Positions 23,257 to 24,173 of a stretch of 24,173 nt of DNA are shown one piece after another. The DNA comes from Eubacteriales bacterium (lineage in GTDB: Bacteria; Bacillota_A; Clostridia; Christensenellales; Aristaeellaceae): positions 1 through 24,173 of the forward strand of contig JARKQG010000140.1 in the NCBI GenBank assembly GCA_029974035.1. Reading direction: 5' to 3'. Under the pieces are notes generated by a model. It searched no databases, had not been told where the DNA came from, and saw only the letters and a program-made list of their open reading frames with translations. Position numbers and translations under genes: made by a program. Every line of letters starts with the position of its first letter. Position 1 is the first letter of the stretch.

Positions 23257-24173
23257 TATTTCAGCGTGACCACCGTCACGCCATCCTCGCCCTCACCGTA
23301 GCGGCCCAGACGAAACTCCTTGACGAAGGGATGCTGCTTCAGATGCTGCTGTACGCCGCTGCGCAGCACGCCCGTGCCTTTGCCATGGATGATGGACACG
23401 TTTTTCAGGTGCTGAATTTGCGCGCCGTCCAGGAACATGTCCACCGCCAGAAGCGCCTCCTCCAGCGTCATGCCCCGAAGGTCGCACTCCATCGAAACCG
23501 GCTTCTGCGCCAACGATATGATCCCGGAGGTGCGCTCCTTCTTTTTGGGCTCCTGCACGCGGCGAAGCCCGGCGGCCGATACCTTGAGCTTCATCACCCC
23601 CGCCTGCACAAGCGCCTCGCCCTTGTCGTCCGGCGGCGTCACCACGGTGGCGCGGGTGCCGGTTTTGAGAATCTCGACGCTCTCGCCCGGCTTCAGGTTC
23701 TTGGGCGCCTCACCCTGGGCCGGCGCGTCGGGAAGGCGCTCGCCGGTTTCGTCAATGCCTGCTTGCAGGCGCGCGCGCATTTCGTGCAGCTCGTGCTCCC
23801 GGAGGGGCGCGCCCTCGTTTTTGCGGCTGCGCTTGAGTTCGGCAATGATGCCCTCGGCCTCCCGCTGGGCCTTCAGAAGCACCTTGCGGGCGTCCTCCTT
23901 AGCCTTGCGCATGGCGTTTTCGCGCTGCGCCTCCAGTTCCCGGCGCATTTTTTCCGCCTCGTCGCGCAGCGCCTGGGTTTCCCGGTGGGCATCCTCGGCC
24001 AGCTTGCGCTCCTTTTCCGCGATCTGCCGGTGGTATTCGGCGTTGGCGATCACGTCCTCAAAGCGGATCTGCTCCTTGCTCAAATGCTCGCCGGCGCTCT
24101 CGATCAGGTACTCCGGCAGGCCCAGCTTGCGGGAGATCTCAAAGGCGTTGGACTTGCCGGGCACGCCGATGGA
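23256..24173 (-). CDS. mutS2: Endonuclease MutS2, C-terminal part (cut by window edge)
   Basis: The frame stays open to the last base of the window, so only the C-terminal 305 residues are visible. It begins with SIGVPGKSNAFEIS, the end of the MutS ATPase domain. Then follow a long charged coiled coil (about 30-135, rich in E, K, R, A), a small beta KOW-like segment (about 155-200), and the Smr nuclease domain with DLRG and HGKGTG motifs. MutS2 binds branched DNA or stalled, collided ribosomes and cleaves nucleic acid through the Smr domain; both roles have been proposed in Bacillota. It is followed after 13 nt by the response regulator gene. An internal GTG near 24164 is not a real start. 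Confidence 0.95.
   Translation of the reverse strand, partial: SIGVPGKSNAFEISRKLGLPEYLIESAGEHLSKEQIRFEDVIANAEYHRQIAEKERKLAEDAHRETQALRDEAEKMRRELEAQRENAMRKAKEDARKVLLKAQREAEGIIAELKRSRKNEGAPLREHELHEMRARLQAGIDETGERLPDAPAQGEAPKNLKPGESVEILKTGTRATVVTPPDDKGEALVQAGVMKLKVSAAGLRRVQEPKKKERTSGIISLAQKPVSMECDLRGMTLEEALLAVDMFLDGAQIQHLKNVSIIHGKGTGVLRSGVQQHLKQHPFVKEFRLGRYGEGEDGVTVVTLK

Overview
The window (about 24 kb, clearly GC-rich) is compact bacterial chromosome with strong AAGGAGG-type ribosome binding sites, sigma-A-like promoters and no phage, IS, CRISPR, tRNA or rRNA signal. Several traits point to a high-GC anaerobic member of the Bacillota (Clostridia-like): a pyruvate kinase with the extra C-terminal domain typical of Bacilli and Clostridia, MutS2, a monomeric B12-dependent ribonucleotide reductase, a glycyl radical enzyme and several Fe-S proteins. 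I cannot name a genus. No gene-free stretch exceeds about 230 bp.

Left part (1-10.6 kb), mostly single-gene units with their own signals: xylose isomerase (minus) diverges from nrdJ (plus). The nrdJ promoter carries two NrdR-box-like palindromes 32 bp apart. nrdJ converges on pyruvate kinase across a bidirectional terminator. Pyruvate kinase diverges from an orphan hydantoinase/oxoprolinase-like protein. Then come a Nudix-fold protein with a ruined Nudix box, the translation factor YebC, and an MFS transporter.

Central part (10.67-18.97 kb): a glycyl radical enzyme activase (minus) diverges from a tightly packed plus-strand series: DeoR-type repressor, ROK sugar kinase, glycyl radical enzyme of the GCVE (dehydratase/lyase) type, YgjP-like metallopeptidase, isochorismatase-fold cysteine hydrolase, a MEMO-AMMECR1 fusion and its radical SAM partner. 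Kinase plus glycyl radical enzyme plus sugar-phosphate-type repressor suggests radical breakdown of a phosphorylated sugar or anhydrosugar. The E. coli YbiW/PflD 'anhydroglycolysis' enzymes are the closest model I can name. The last two genes are the AmmeMemoRadiSam system, whose function is not established to my knowledge.

Right part (18.97-24.17 kb), one minus-strand series read from the right edge: mutS2 (3' part only), OmpR-type response regulator, sensor kinase, HtrA protease, iron-sulfur flavoprotein-like protein, and a ModE-like DNA-binding protein without a molybdate domain. Gaps run from +18 nt to 4-nt overlaps, so it may be one operon. Regulator, kinase and HtrA together resemble the CssRS-HtrA envelope stress arrangement.
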